Below are positions 1-7,279 of a stretch of DNA of 39,274 nt, in pieces. The translations under genes were made by a program, and so were the position numbers. Each line of letters begins with the position of its first letter. Position 1 is the first letter of the stretch. This DNA is from Clostridiales bacterium (GTDB taxonomy: Bacteria; Bacillota; Clostridia; Peptostreptococcales; Anaerovoracaceae). The notes below the pieces were generated by a model. That model ran no database searches, was not told where the DNA came from, and saw nothing but the letters and a program-made list of their open reading frames with translations. The DNA is taken from positions 1 to 39,274 of the forward strand of contig JAQYRL010000026.1 in the NCBI GenBank assembly GCA_028725765.1, in the 5' to 3' direction.

Positions 1-132
1 AAGATTTCAAGGGTTTCGAGCATTTTTACCAACTCTTTTTGTCCACCCTATATCTTCTTAAAAACAACTTAAAATCGCCATGAGGACTGAAATTTCAATC
101 TTCACAGCGATTTTTACCAACTCTTTTTGTCC
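1..132 (-). repeat. End of a direct-repeat / variable-hairpin array, running off the left edge
   Basis: A 23-base motif occurs identically at 22-44 and 110-132, exactly 88 bases apart; on the minus strand it begins GGACAAAAAGAGTTGG and ends in TAAAAAT. Between the copies, 71-114 forms an imperfect palindrome: AAAATCGC at 71-78 pairs with GCGATTTT at 107-114, and the centre is GAAATTTC. The partial unit at 1-27 shows the matching half of a second hairpin. In both, the plus strand reads TTTCAA, then 11 bases that differ completely, then ATTTTT. Tip and base of the hairpin are thus constant while the arm varies. Only about one and a half units are visible, so the length of the array is unknown. 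I do not recognise it as a known repeat family or RNA. Confidence 0.6.
71..114 (-). ncRNA. Variable hairpin inside the repeat unit (candidate structured RNA)
   Basis: The 44-base segment folds back on itself. The basal stem is eight perfect pairs (71-78 with 107-114). After a small internal loop, a second stem with one wobble pair and one mismatch closes on the palindromic tip GAAATTTC. The basal stem merges into the constant repeat motif on its right side. The same layout can be inferred for the truncated unit at 1-27. No promoter is visible inside the unit, so if transcribed it would most likely be read from the minus-strand gene at 200-814. Whether it works as RNA or as a DNA site cannot be decided from this window. 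Confidence 0.35.
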
Positions 133-199
133 TATAAGCCAGAAATTATTTTTCTACTCGGGGTTTTTGATCAACAAGTTATTTTAAAACTTTGGCTGC

Positions 200-814
200 C
201 TATTGGCTCATAAGTTTTGAGATTACATCTGAAATATAGTTATCTGCCACATCTTCAATCGAGTCGTCAGGAAAATAATCCTTTAGAACTCCCTCAATTT
301 CAAATGCAAAGTTTCGAGATAAATCTATAAATTCAAATCCAAGACGATTAGCATACAGACTGCACTCCTTGCCTGATTTTGAATCATCTTCTGATACATC
401 AACACAATTTTCTGAAGCCTTATTGATAGCAGACAAATATAACTTCCAGAAATTAGTGCCCCTCCAGTCATTTGCCATGGAGTATAAAATTTGAACATCT
501 TCCTCATCCACTTCATGACCGACTAATATCAAAGGTAGCGGGACCTTGCTCTCAAATCCGATTTCCGAAAGCACTGTTTCAAACATTTCATTACGCTTTG
601 CCAAAGTATCATCGATATTTTCCATCATACCAACAATAATAGATATAACAAAATCATAGAATAAATCAAGCAAAATAGCATTCTTATCTGTTCTGCCTTC
701 CGTTATTTCCATACAATTTAGGTACATCTCTGCAATATAAGCTTTGGCTTTATGAGTGCTTGTGATATTTTGATTGCATTTTTCGCAAATTTTATCCACT
801 ACTGTAAATACCAT
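200..814 (-). CDS. Unrecognised 204-residue protein next to the hairpin array
   Basis: I do not recognise this protein. It is acidic, apparently soluble, without signal peptide or convincing membrane segment, and probably mostly helical. A Cys-x2-Cys pair near the N-terminus (CEKC, about residues 10-13) could bind metal but no second pair follows. The start is well supported: AGAGG lies seven bases before the ATG. The gene is read toward the repeat array, whose first constant motif begins 68 bases after the stop codon with no obvious terminator between, so co-transcription is plausible. It follows the ArsR-type gene on the same strand with a 21-base palindrome in the gap. Any functional link to the array is inference from position alone. 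Confidence 0.7.
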   Translation of the reverse strand: MVFTVVDKICEKCNQNITSTHKAKAYIAEMYLNCMEITEGRTDKNAILLDLFYDFVISIIVGMMENIDDTLAKRNEMFETVLSEIGFESKVPLPLILVGHEVDEEDVQILYSMANDWRGTNFWKLYLSAINKASENCVDVSEDDSKSGKECSLYANRLGFEFIDLSRNFAFEIEGVLKDYFPDDSIEDVADNYISDVISKLMSQ

Positions 815-872
815 TTGAAAACCTCTATCAAAAATCTCGTATTTTTAACAATTTATTCTTTAGCTAAAACTC

Positions 873-893
873 TATCAAGTAGAATACTTGATA
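873..893. promoter_or_regulatory. Perfect 21-base palindrome between the arsR-type gene and the unknown gene
   Basis: TATCAAGTA and TACTTGATA form nine perfect complementary pairs around a three-base centre. It lies 30 bases after the stop of the ArsR-type gene and 59 bases before the start of the 204-residue gene. It could be an ArsR-family operator controlling the unknown gene, since members of that family bind inverted repeats. It could also be a weak intrinsic terminator, because the minus strand continues with GAGTTTTAG, which is a poor T-tract. The operator reading seems slightly better. Confidence 0.4.
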
Positions 894-923
894 TGATAAT
901 CCTTCTTCAGAAAAGCTTATACC

Positions 924-1214
924 TTACTCAAATACTATTTTAACAAGGGATCTTATTTTGTCGTTTTCAAGGCTGTATTTTGCTCTTGTACCTTCATATT
1001 CAACGGAAACAATTTGTCTACTTCTAAGCTTTGCAAGATGCTGAGATATTGTTGACTGTGATTCATCCATAACTTCTGTAAAGTATGTAACAGTGCAATA
1101 GTCATTCTCCGAAAGTTCCTTTAAAATCCCTAATCTAACAGGGCTAGCCATTGCCTTCAGCATTTCTGCCTTGACCATCAACTCTCTTTTTGTTATCTTC
1201 ACTCTCTTTGCCAT
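924..1214 (-). CDS. ArsR-family winged-helix transcriptional regulator
   Basis: A 96-residue protein that is essentially a single winged-helix domain. It has the family hallmark ASPVRLGILKEL (about residues 23-34), a recognition helix around SQSTISQHLAKLRSR, and a wing ending in YEGTRAKYSL. Dimeric repressors of this family sense metals, redox state or other small ligands. I see only one cysteine (NDYCTV) and no ELCVCDL-type metal site, so the ligand is unknown. It has its own strong promoter at 1246-1274 and an AAAGGAG ribosome binding site. The unknown 204-residue gene lies downstream on the same strand and is the natural candidate target, besides autoregulation. Confidence 0.88.
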   Translation of the reverse strand: MAKRVKITKRELMVKAEMLKAMASPVRLGILKELSENDYCTVTYFTEVMDESQSTISQHLAKLRSRQIVSVEYEGTRAKYSLENDKIRSLVKIVFE

Positions 1215-1245
1215 ATTTGCTCCTTTCTTTTACTACTAAGACTCA

Positions 1246-1274
1246 ATTTTATCCACATTTATACAAATTGTCAA
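1246..1274 (-). promoter_or_regulatory. Sigma-A promoter of the ArsR-type gene
   Basis: On the minus strand TTGACA (1269-1274) and TAAAAT (1246-1251) are separated by exactly 17 bases. The -35 box is a perfect consensus and the -10 has one mismatch. The start codon follows about 32 bases downstream of the -10. This is one of the cleanest promoters in the window. Confidence 0.85.
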
Positions 1275-1390
1275 CCGATTTTTGAATATTTTTCATTACT
1301 TTATCATATGGTAACGAATTTATATACATACAATTTTAAAGGTTGCCAATTGGGATATCAAGCACAGCATTTCAAGATCTCAATTCAAAT

Positions 1391-2113
1391 CTAAATATTA
1401 GTTAAATATTCAAATTCCTTCTTAGTCAACTTCCTACAAGCCCCCTCTTTCAAATGCCCAAGCTGTATTTCGCCAAATGCCACTCGTTTTAGTTCAATTA
1501 CTGGATTACCCACCGCATCAAACATCTTCCTTACCTGTCTATTCTTGCCCTCGTGAATAGTTATCTCAACAAGACTGGTATTGGATTTCACCTTAAGCGT
1601 TCTGACTCTTGCTTTTGATGTAACAAAACCTCCTATGTCAACACCTCTGATAAGTTTCAACTCCCTCTCTCGACTAATAACACCTTGAACAAGAGCATGA
1701 TATGTCTTAGGAAATTCGTGCTTTGGATGTGTCAGCCTATAAGTTAAATCACCATCGTCAGTTAATAACAAAATCCCTGAGGTATCAAAATCCAATCTTC
1801 CAACTGGGAAAAGGCGAGGGGCTCTATCTATGATATCAGGATTCTCAGCTAAAAGATCCAGCACCGTCAATCTGCCCCTGTCATCTTTAACAGAAGTTAT
1901 AACACCCTTTGGTTTGTTTAACAAAATATATGTATGACTCTTGATAGGCTGGATTACTTCTCCAGAAACAATTACAACATCCCCATCTTTTACTTGATAG
2001 CCGGCTTCCCTTAGGATTTGGCCATTTATTTTGACTTTGCCAGTTTCGATTAGTTCATCAGCCTTTCGTCTACTGCAAACTCCAGAGGCTGCAATATATT
2101 TATTTATCCTCAT
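1391..2113 (-). CDS. rluB: Pseudouridine synthase of the RsuA/RluB/RluF family
   Basis: This enzyme isomerises a uridine in ribosomal RNA to pseudouridine. The 240 residues carry an N-terminal S4 RNA-binding domain (MRINKYIAASGVCSRRKADEL, about 1-50). The catalytic domain follows, with the family motif GRLDFDTSGILLLT, in which the first Asp is the nucleophile, and the C-terminal signature GKNRQVRKMF. In Firmicutes the single-S4 enzyme beside scpA/scpB is usually called RluB and modifies 23S rRNA; the exact target cannot be read from the sequence. Here the scpAB genes lie about 2.7 kb away with the SCIFF locus between them, a modified form of the common scpA-scpB-rluB order. Confidence 0.92.
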   Translation of the reverse strand: MRINKYIAASGVCSRRKADELIETGKVKINGQILREAGYQVKDGDVVIVSGEVIQPIKSHTYILLNKPKGVITSVKDDRGRLTVLDLLAENPDIIDRAPRLFPVGRLDFDTSGILLLTDDGDLTYRLTHPKHEFPKTYHALVQGVISRERELKLIRGVDIGGFVTSKARVRTLKVKSNTSLVEITIHEGKNRQVRKMFDAVGNPVIELKRVAFGEIQLGHLKEGACRKLTKKEFEYLTNI

Positions 2114-2173
2114 ATTCTAACCCTTGTTATTAATATATACCTATTATTTTAAATTATAATCTTAATTTAAAAT

Positions 2174-3601
2174 TTATTTTTCATTATCAAGCTGCGTTGC
2201 AACCTCAAGCATTATTGCACATTCCATTCTCTTCTTGAATATTTTGCAACCTTGCTCATATATACCCGCAACAGATCCGCTACTGTGATAATTATTTGCT
2301 GCACATCCTCCGCTACAATACAACTTAGCCCAGCAGTCATCACATTCATCTCTTGAATAGATATTACAACGGCTAAATTCTTTTCTTTTCTCGACATTAG
2401 AAATTCCGCTATAAATATCACCCATTTTATAATCCTCATCTCCCACAAACTGGTGGCATGGATATAGATCCCCCCACGGCGTAACAGCCATGTATTCGCA
2501 GCCCGATCCACAGCCTGCAACTCTTTTGTGCACGCATGGTCCGTTTTTGAGGTCAATCATATAGTGATAGAATTCAAATGGCCTGCCCTCGCGTCGTCTT
2601 TTTAGCATTTCAACGGCAAGATCCTCATATTGGTCAAAAATGTATGGCAAGTCCTCTTCCGTCAAAGCATACGGCTCATCTAGTGAGCATACCACTGGCT
2701 CCATAGAAAGCTGGTCAAATCCGAGGTCTGCCATGTGCAAAATATCTTTCAGAAAATCCTTGTTTAGGGCAGTAAATGTTCCGCGGATGTAATATTTCTT
2801 ACCGTTACGAGATTCCACGAGTTTCTTAAAGTTCGGTATGACTAGGTCATAGCTGCCTCTTCCATCAATAAATTTTCGGAAGTGATCATGTACTTCCTTT
2901 CTACCGTCAAGGCTCAGAACAACGTTATCCATTTCCTTATCAGCAAAATCGATGACATCGTCAGTGATGTTCACACCGTTTGTTGTGAGTGTAAATCTAA
3001 AATGCTTATTATATTTTTTCTCTAATTCCCTGCCATATTTAACAGTCTGCTTAACCACATCCCAGTTGAGGAGCGGCTCACCACCAAAGAAATCGACTTC
3101 CAGGTTCCTTCTGTTGCCAGAATTTTCAATCAGAAAATCAAGTGCCTTCTTGGCTACATCAAGACTCATTAGTGCTGAATCACCATGAAACTTACCCTGT
3201 GCAGCAAAGCAGTATTCACAATTCAGGTTACATGTATGTGCCACATGGAGACAGAGGGCTTTGATAACGTCAGTATTCTTAGCGGTTTTCGCAAGTTTCT
3301 CGCGGTATATGTCAGGAGTGAATAATATTTTGTTTCTGACAAGGCTTGCAACATCTTCTACAACATTCCTTACTTCCTCATAGGTTAAATCCTCTACTCC
3401 TGCAAACTCAGCCATCACTTTATCCACGATATCTGACTTTTCATTATCACTCGGATGCCCCTCAACTTCAGATAACCCGCCATCTTTCTTTGCACAAAAA
3501 AGTTGGATGATGCGATATGCCACATCATCCACTACATTCACCGATCCGCTGCAAACGTCCAACACAATATTGTATCCGTTTAACTTAAATTGGTGTATCA
3601 T
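2174..3601 (-). CDS. scfB: SCIFF peptide maturase, radical SAM/SPASM thioether-forming enzyme
   Basis: A 475-residue radical SAM enzyme that installs thioether bridges from cysteine sulfurs to alpha carbons of residues in the SCIFF precursor encoded just upstream. A RiPP-recognition-like N-terminal region (about 1-90) is followed by the SAM-cluster motif CNLNCEYC (C124, C128, C131), the segment FFGGEPLLNW, and a C-terminal SPASM region rich in cysteines (from CGSGCEYM, through CDDCWAKLYCSGGC, to the final EQGCKIFKKRMEC) that binds auxiliary iron-sulfur clusters. The start lies six bases after the precursor stop, so translation is probably coupled. The neighbouring precursor gene makes the family assignment strong; the exact bridge pattern is not visible from sequence. 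Confidence 0.95.
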   Translation of the reverse strand: MIHQFKLNGYNIVLDVCSGSVNVVDDVAYRIIQLFCAKKDGGLSEVEGHPSDNEKSDIVDKVMAEFAGVEDLTYEEVRNVVEDVASLVRNKILFTPDIYREKLAKTAKNTDVIKALCLHVAHTCNLNCEYCFAAQGKFHGDSALMSLDVAKKALDFLIENSGNRRNLEVDFFGGEPLLNWDVVKQTVKYGRELEKKYNKHFRFTLTTNGVNITDDVIDFADKEMDNVVLSLDGRKEVHDHFRKFIDGRGSYDLVIPNFKKLVESRNGKKYYIRGTFTALNKDFLKDILHMADLGFDQLSMEPVVCSLDEPYALTEEDLPYIFDQYEDLAVEMLKRRREGRPFEFYHYMIDLKNGPCVHKRVAGCGSGCEYMAVTPWGDLYPCHQFVGDEDYKMGDIYSGISNVEKRKEFSRCNIYSRDECDDCWAKLYCSGGCAANNYHSSGSVAGIYEQGCKIFKKRMECAIMLEVATQLDNEK

Positions 3602-3607
3602 GCTATA

Positions 3608-3754
3608 TTATTTCCCCTCGTTTTCACAAGGCTGATTAGCTACTCCGCATGATGTCTTACAAGCTGACTGGCATGATGTTTGGCATTCTCCACATCCACC
3701 ATTCTCAAGGCTCTCTGCAAGATTTCTTGTTTCTATTGTTTTAATTCTTTCCAT
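3608..3754 (-). CDS. scfA: SCIFF ribosomal peptide precursor (six cysteines in forty-five residues)
   Basis: A 48-residue gene, read here by direct translation. It starts with MERIKTIETRNLAESLEN, matching the conserved SCIFF leader style, and continues with a core whose cysteines are at 21, 24, 28, 32, 36 and 43, the classic spacing C-x2-C-x3-C-x3-C-x3-C-x6-C. The central segment ECQTSCQSACKTSC is typical of the family. The ATG is preceded by AAAGGAAG at proper spacing. It sits immediately before its maturase. SCIFF is nearly universal in Clostridia, suggesting a housekeeping rather than a bacteriocin role, but its function is unknown. The short tail NEGK after the last cysteine varies among species. 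Confidence 0.96.
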   Translation of the reverse strand: MERIKTIETRNLAESLENGGCGECQTSCQSACKTSCGVANQPCENEGK

Positions 3755-3795
3755 TTTTCTTCCTTTCTTTAATAAAATGCATGTGATTTCGCACT

Positions 3796-3801
3796 ATTAT
3801 A
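3796..3801 (-). promoter_or_regulatory. Candidate -10 element for the SCIFF operon
   Basis: The minus strand carries a perfect TATAAT 41 bases before the scfA start codon, inside an AT-rich gap between the DUF5684 gene and scfA. No good -35 hexamer is found at 16-18 bases upstream, so this is only a candidate start signal. Confidence 0.4.
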
Positions 3802-3843
3802 TTTCGATATCTAAATTTAAAAACATTTATAAGCCAGTTTTAA

Positions 3844-4251
3844 CTATCCATTATAAGTATAAGACGTAGGCTTACCTTTTGGTCCTATGTACTCTGACTT
3901 ACCGAAGGCTAGAATCAAGATAAAAATGTTCTGAAGTAGAACAAGCCCCAAACAAAAGAGTGAGCTTTTTCCAAAAGATTTACCAAGCTGCCAGTAAACG
4001 TAGATTGCGTAAATCACATTTACAACAGGTATAAAGAACAAAACTGTGCCCCATCCAGAACCTCCAGTTGCAACCTTTACAAGATAAATCAAATTGAGAA
4101 TCGGAACTATACCGTACCAGCCAGGTAGATCTGCCTTTTTAAACAACATCCACCAAGCAACAAAATTTATAACTAATGTAATAATACCAAAAGCAGTATA
4201 TTCGGCACCTAAAACTTCACTCATCTGATAGCCATTATCATACATATCCAT
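3844..4251 (-). CDS. Small integral membrane protein, DUF5684-like
   Basis: A 135-residue protein with four predicted hydrophobic segments: about 18-38, a short one around PGWYGIVPILNLIYLV, one around TVLFFIPVVNVIYAIYVYW, and one around SLFCLGLVLLQNIFILILAF. The combination WMLFKKADLPGWYGIVPILNLI and a following GKSFG resembles the DUF5684 family, small membrane proteins of unknown role common in Firmicutes. The C-terminal tail is polar and rich in Gly, Pro and Tyr. It lies between aroK and the SCIFF operon on the same strand, with small gaps, and might be the first part of the same transcript. Function unknown. Confidence 0.75.
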   Translation of the reverse strand: MDMYDNGYQMSEVLGAEYTAFGIITLVINFVAWWMLFKKADLPGWYGIVPILNLIYLVKVATGGSGWGTVLFFIPVVNVIYAIYVYWQLGKSFGKSSLFCLGLVLLQNIFILILAFGKSEYIGPKGKPTSYTYNG

Positions 4252-4308
4252 ACAAAATCCTCCTAAATATCTTCTAGTAAATCAATACAGTCAGAATTAT
4301 ATCATTTA

Positions 4309-4809
4309 CTATCTCTGCATGCAAGATTTTATTATCTCATTTACAACCTCTTCAACACTCTTATTCGCAACCTCTACAGTTGTTTGGGAATATCTTTTGT
4401 ACAGTGGAACCCGATAGTTATAAAGTGATTCTATGCTTTCACCTTCATCAAGTGTAACTCCCCTTGAATCAAGATTATAAAGTCGCTTTTTTAGCCAGCT
4501 TAGACTTTGTTCAAGATATATAATAATGCCCGTCTGCCTCATGTGTTCAATTGCTTTTGGGAACAAAACAGCACTCCCCCCGGTAGCTATAACTGTGTCG
4601 TGACAATCCAAATTGCATAATATATTCTCCTCAACCTTCCAAAAGTAGTCATTACCCTTCTGATTGATTATTTCCTGCAACTTCATGCCTTCACATTTTT
4701 CTATAAGATTATCAGTATCAATAAAATCCATATTTAATTTTTTTGCAAGATGTCTGCCAACTGTGCTCTTACCGCTAGCCGGCATCCCAATTAGTATTAT
4801 ATTTTCCAT
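4309..4809 (-). CDS. aroK: Shikimate kinase
   Basis: Phosphorylates shikimate to shikimate 3-phosphate with ATP in the aromatic amino acid pathway. The Walker A motif GMPASGKST starts at about residue 8, followed by the shikimate-site segment FIDTDNLIE, the GG pair of ATGGSAVL, and the lid region with conserved Arg residues (KKRLYNLDSRGV). Length 166 residues is normal for the family. I chose the ATG at 4809, which gives the usual start MENIILIGMP; an in-frame GTG at 4842 would add 11 residues but has no ribosome binding site. No other aro gene is nearby, so it appears to ride on the scpAB transcript. Confidence 0.92.
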   Translation of the reverse strand: MENIILIGMPASGKSTVGRHLAKKLNMDFIDTDNLIEKCEGMKLQEIINQKGNDYFWKVEENILCNLDCHDTVIATGGSAVLFPKAIEHMRQTGIIIYLEQSLSWLKKRLYNLDSRGVTLDEGESIESLYNYRVPLYKRYSQTTVEVANKSVEEVVNEIIKSCMQR

Positions 4810-4853
4810 AAACAAATTCTGCTTTCCATCTCTTACATGCACATATATAACGG

Positions 4854-5435
4854 TTATATTTTTAGCTTAAGTTGCTGAGTCGAACTTGAATTGTCGATTT
4901 CTTCATCGGATAAAACGCCTTCCAAATCTTGGAATGGAGGTAACTCGGATATTGATGCAAATCCAAATTGTTTCAAAAACACATCTGTTGTCCCGTAAAT
5001 GATAGGTCTTCCAATCCCCTCAGATCTGCCCTTCTCTGCAACTAGATTCCTCTTCATGAGCCCTTCTACAACCCTGTCTGCACGCACACCTCTTATAGCT
5101 TCAATCTCTGCCTTTGTAACAGGCTGTTTGTATGCGATAATAGCCAGAACCTCAAGTGCAGCTTGGGAAAGTTTTGAACTTTTAACAGGTGTGCAGAGCC
5201 TCTTGATGAATATTGCATTCTCTGCCGCGGTTACCATCTGAAAGGATCTGTTAATCTGCCTTATCCTAATGCCTCGTCCGTCATTCTCATATTCGTCTTT
5301 TAATTCATTTAATAGTTCTTTAACCTGCTCATATTCTATTCCAAGAACATCGGCAGCAGCCTTTATTGAAAGGGGCTCTCCCCATACATAAAGCATTGAT
5401 TCTAGAGCAGACTTGTATATTTGAGCGTTTCCCAT
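4854..5435 (-). CDS. scpB: Segregation and condensation protein B
   Basis: The 193-residue kleisin-associated subunit of the SMC-ScpA-ScpB condensin, containing two winged-helix domains. Typical ScpB features are the N-terminal ALESMLYVWGEPLS, the central segment LEVLAIIAYKQPVTKAEIEAIRG that links the two domains, and GRPIIYGTTDVFLKQFGF near the C-terminus. Its start codon overlaps the scpA stop codon by one base (TAATG), so the two are translationally coupled. SMC itself is not in the window, as is usual. Confidence 0.97.
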   Translation of the reverse strand: MGNAQIYKSALESMLYVWGEPLSIKAAADVLGIEYEQVKELLNELKDEYENDGRGIRIRQINRSFQMVTAAENAIFIKRLCTPVKSSKLSQAALEVLAIIAYKQPVTKAEIEAIRGVRADRVVEGLMKRNLVAEKGRSEGIGRPIIYGTTDVFLKQFGFASISELPPFQDLEGVLSDEEIDNSSSTQQLKLKI

Positions 5436-6217
5436 TACGAGATCTCCTTATCTTTAACCCAATTACTGTCATTACTTAATTTTAGAAATATATCTCCATA
5501 AGTAGATTTTTGTTCTGCAATTATCGCTTTTTGATTTATCATCTGAAGCGTTGCTGCGAAGGTTACAACTAAATTATAGTTATCTTGCTTGCCTGGAACT
5601 AGATCTCTCAAAAGGATCTTAGCGTTTGCCCCATTTGCTTTGGTCTCTTTTTTGAATCTATCTATTATGTATTCCATCCTTGATTCCATGGAGATTCTAT
5701 CTCTTTCAAGCCTTGTATATCGCTCTCTAACTTGATCTATTCTCTGTTTCCTCTCAATGAAAGCATTAAACGCTTCAACAAATTCATCAATTTCAAGGCT
5801 CAGATACTCATCTGGATTATTAGTATACACCTGTATATCTTCTTGAGGTTTCTCCATTATGTCCTGATTCTCGTCAAATCTTTTTGCAAGCATTTCTGCC
5901 TTCTTCTTGAATGCTTTGTACTCAATTATTCTTTCAACGAGTTGCGATCTTGGATCTTCCTCAACGATGCCCTCAACATCACCATCTTCCGACGGCAATA
6001 TCATCTTACTCTTTATTTCTATCAGGCTGGCCGCCAGCACCATGAATTCTGTAGCCCTTTCCACATCAATTGTATTTAAATCCTTCATATACTCCATGTA
6101 CTGGCCTGTAATTTCTGAAATCTGAATATCGTATATGCTCATTTGCATATTTTCTATGAGGTATACAAGCAAATCAAACGGCCCCTCAAATGAAGAAATT
6201 TTAACCTTGTAACTCAT
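5435..6217 (-). CDS. scpA: Segregation and condensation protein A (bacterial kleisin)
   Basis: A 260-residue kleisin that bridges SMC heads. The N-terminus MSYKVKISSFEGPFDLLVYLIE is diagnostic for ScpA, followed by the helical region with YMEYMKDLN and LAASLIEIKSKMILP, an acidic variable middle part (about 120-175), and a C-terminal winged-helix segment. The start overlaps the stop of the upstream EamA gene by one base, and its own stop overlaps the scpB start in the same way, so the transporter, scpA and scpB are one coupled unit. Confidence 0.97.
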   Translation of the reverse strand: MSYKVKISSFEGPFDLLVYLIENMQMSIYDIQISEITGQYMEYMKDLNTIDVERATEFMVLAASLIEIKSKMILPSEDGDVEGIVEEDPRSQLVERIIEYKAFKKKAEMLAKRFDENQDIMEKPQEDIQVYTNNPDEYLSLEIDEFVEAFNAFIERKQRIDQVRERYTRLERDRISMESRMEYIIDRFKKETKANGANAKILLRDLVPGKQDNYNLVVTFAATLQMINQKAIIAEQKSTYGDIFLKLSNDSNWVKDKEIS

Positions 6218-7185
6218 TAACAGCCACCTTCTTCACTATCTTTGCCATTATTAGATTCGAAGTTTAACTCTTTGTTTAAATGGTCTCTATCCTGGCTCTC
6301 ATCAAGCTTGCTATAATAATTGTAATACAACAGTCCAATTACGACTGTAATCATACCTAGAATCTGCCACTGCTTGGGCACCTGTCCTAACAAAATATAT
6401 GCAAGCATCGTTGCCGAAACAGCTTCTCCAGATTCCCACGTGGAAACATATAACGATGATACATGTCCCATGCATAGATTAAACACAGCATGAGCTCCAA
6501 TTTGGCATATGATTGTAAGCCATAGAATGTAAATCCAGTCTGAAGACGAGTAACCTGCGAATTGCGTTCCCGTAGATATCATACCTATGACAAAGCAAAT
6601 CCAGCAAAACAGGAAGCATAAAAATACATACGTAGTTCCTGATATGTTTTTTCTGGCTTCGTGACCCATAGCAAAGTACAGACCCATAAATATTGCCGTC
6701 GCGATAGACAAAACGTCCCCCTTAAAATCTCCCGCTGCAAGTTCCTTATAATCAAATCCCGCAACCATGCTAGCACCTGCAAGTGCACAAAAGATTCCCA
6801 TCAAAGCTCTTCGTCCTACGTGCCTCTTGAAGACAAATATCGTTGTAAATACAACTACAAGAGGATGAAGTGCTGCCAGCACTGAAGCAGAAGCTATGTT
6901 AGTCAGTTTAACTGCACTAAACCAACAAAAAAAATGCAAAAATAAAAACACCCCAGCCATGATTGTAAAAAGCATGCTTTTTGGGGGAATCGTCTTCACC
7001 TCGTTTATTCCCGATTTAAAAAACGGCACAGCAAAAAATGGCAGACCAAAACTCAGTCGCCAAAATCCAATCGCCATCGGCGGTGCCTTAATCACCGAAC
7101 CGAAAATACCCGAGGCCGATCCGGCGATTACAGCAAAGACTACGATGACCTTTACATATCTTTCGAGAAAACTCTTTTGTTGCAT
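6217..7185 (-). CDS. EamA/DMT-family transporter
   Basis: A 322-residue integral membrane protein of the drug/metabolite transporter superfamily with about ten hydrophobic segments arranged as two EamA repeats. The first repeat has the characteristic APPMAIGFWRLSFGLPF and ASASVLAALHPLVV, the second AVFNLCMGHVSSLYVS and SGEAVSATMLAYILLGQ. The C-terminal 35 residues are polar and acidic. Members export amino acids, metabolites or toxic compounds, and the substrate cannot be read from sequence. It is the first gene of the overlapping EamA-scpA-scpB unit; AGGAAG lies ten bases before the ATG. Confidence 0.88.
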   Translation of the reverse strand: MQQKSFLERYVKVIVVFAVIAGSASGIFGSVIKAPPMAIGFWRLSFGLPFFAVPFFKSGINEVKTIPPKSMLFTIMAGVFLFLHFFCWFSAVKLTNIASASVLAALHPLVVVFTTIFVFKRHVGRRALMGIFCALAGASMVAGFDYKELAAGDFKGDVLSIATAIFMGLYFAMGHEARKNISGTTYVFLCFLFCWICFVIGMISTGTQFAGYSSSDWIYILWLTIICQIGAHAVFNLCMGHVSSLYVSTWESGEAVSATMLAYILLGQVPKQWQILGMITVVIGLLYYNYYSKLDESQDRDHLNKELNFESNNGKDSEEGGC

Positions 7186-7279
7186 CTTGTCAACGCTTCC
7201 TTATTCATTAAGTTTTATTATTATGTGCCATTGCACAATGACATCAGCACATATATCAGCAGTTTAAGAGAGCATGCAT

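Noticed and set aside
22..132. CRISPR array
   Set aside because: The 65-base gap between repeats is too long and is itself palindromic, the hairpin tip is constant between units, and no cas gene is visible in this window.
752..943. 63-codon open frame on the plus strand
   Set aside because: It is antisense to the 5' end of the unknown gene and the gap before it, with no ribosome binding site and hydrophobic shadow composition.
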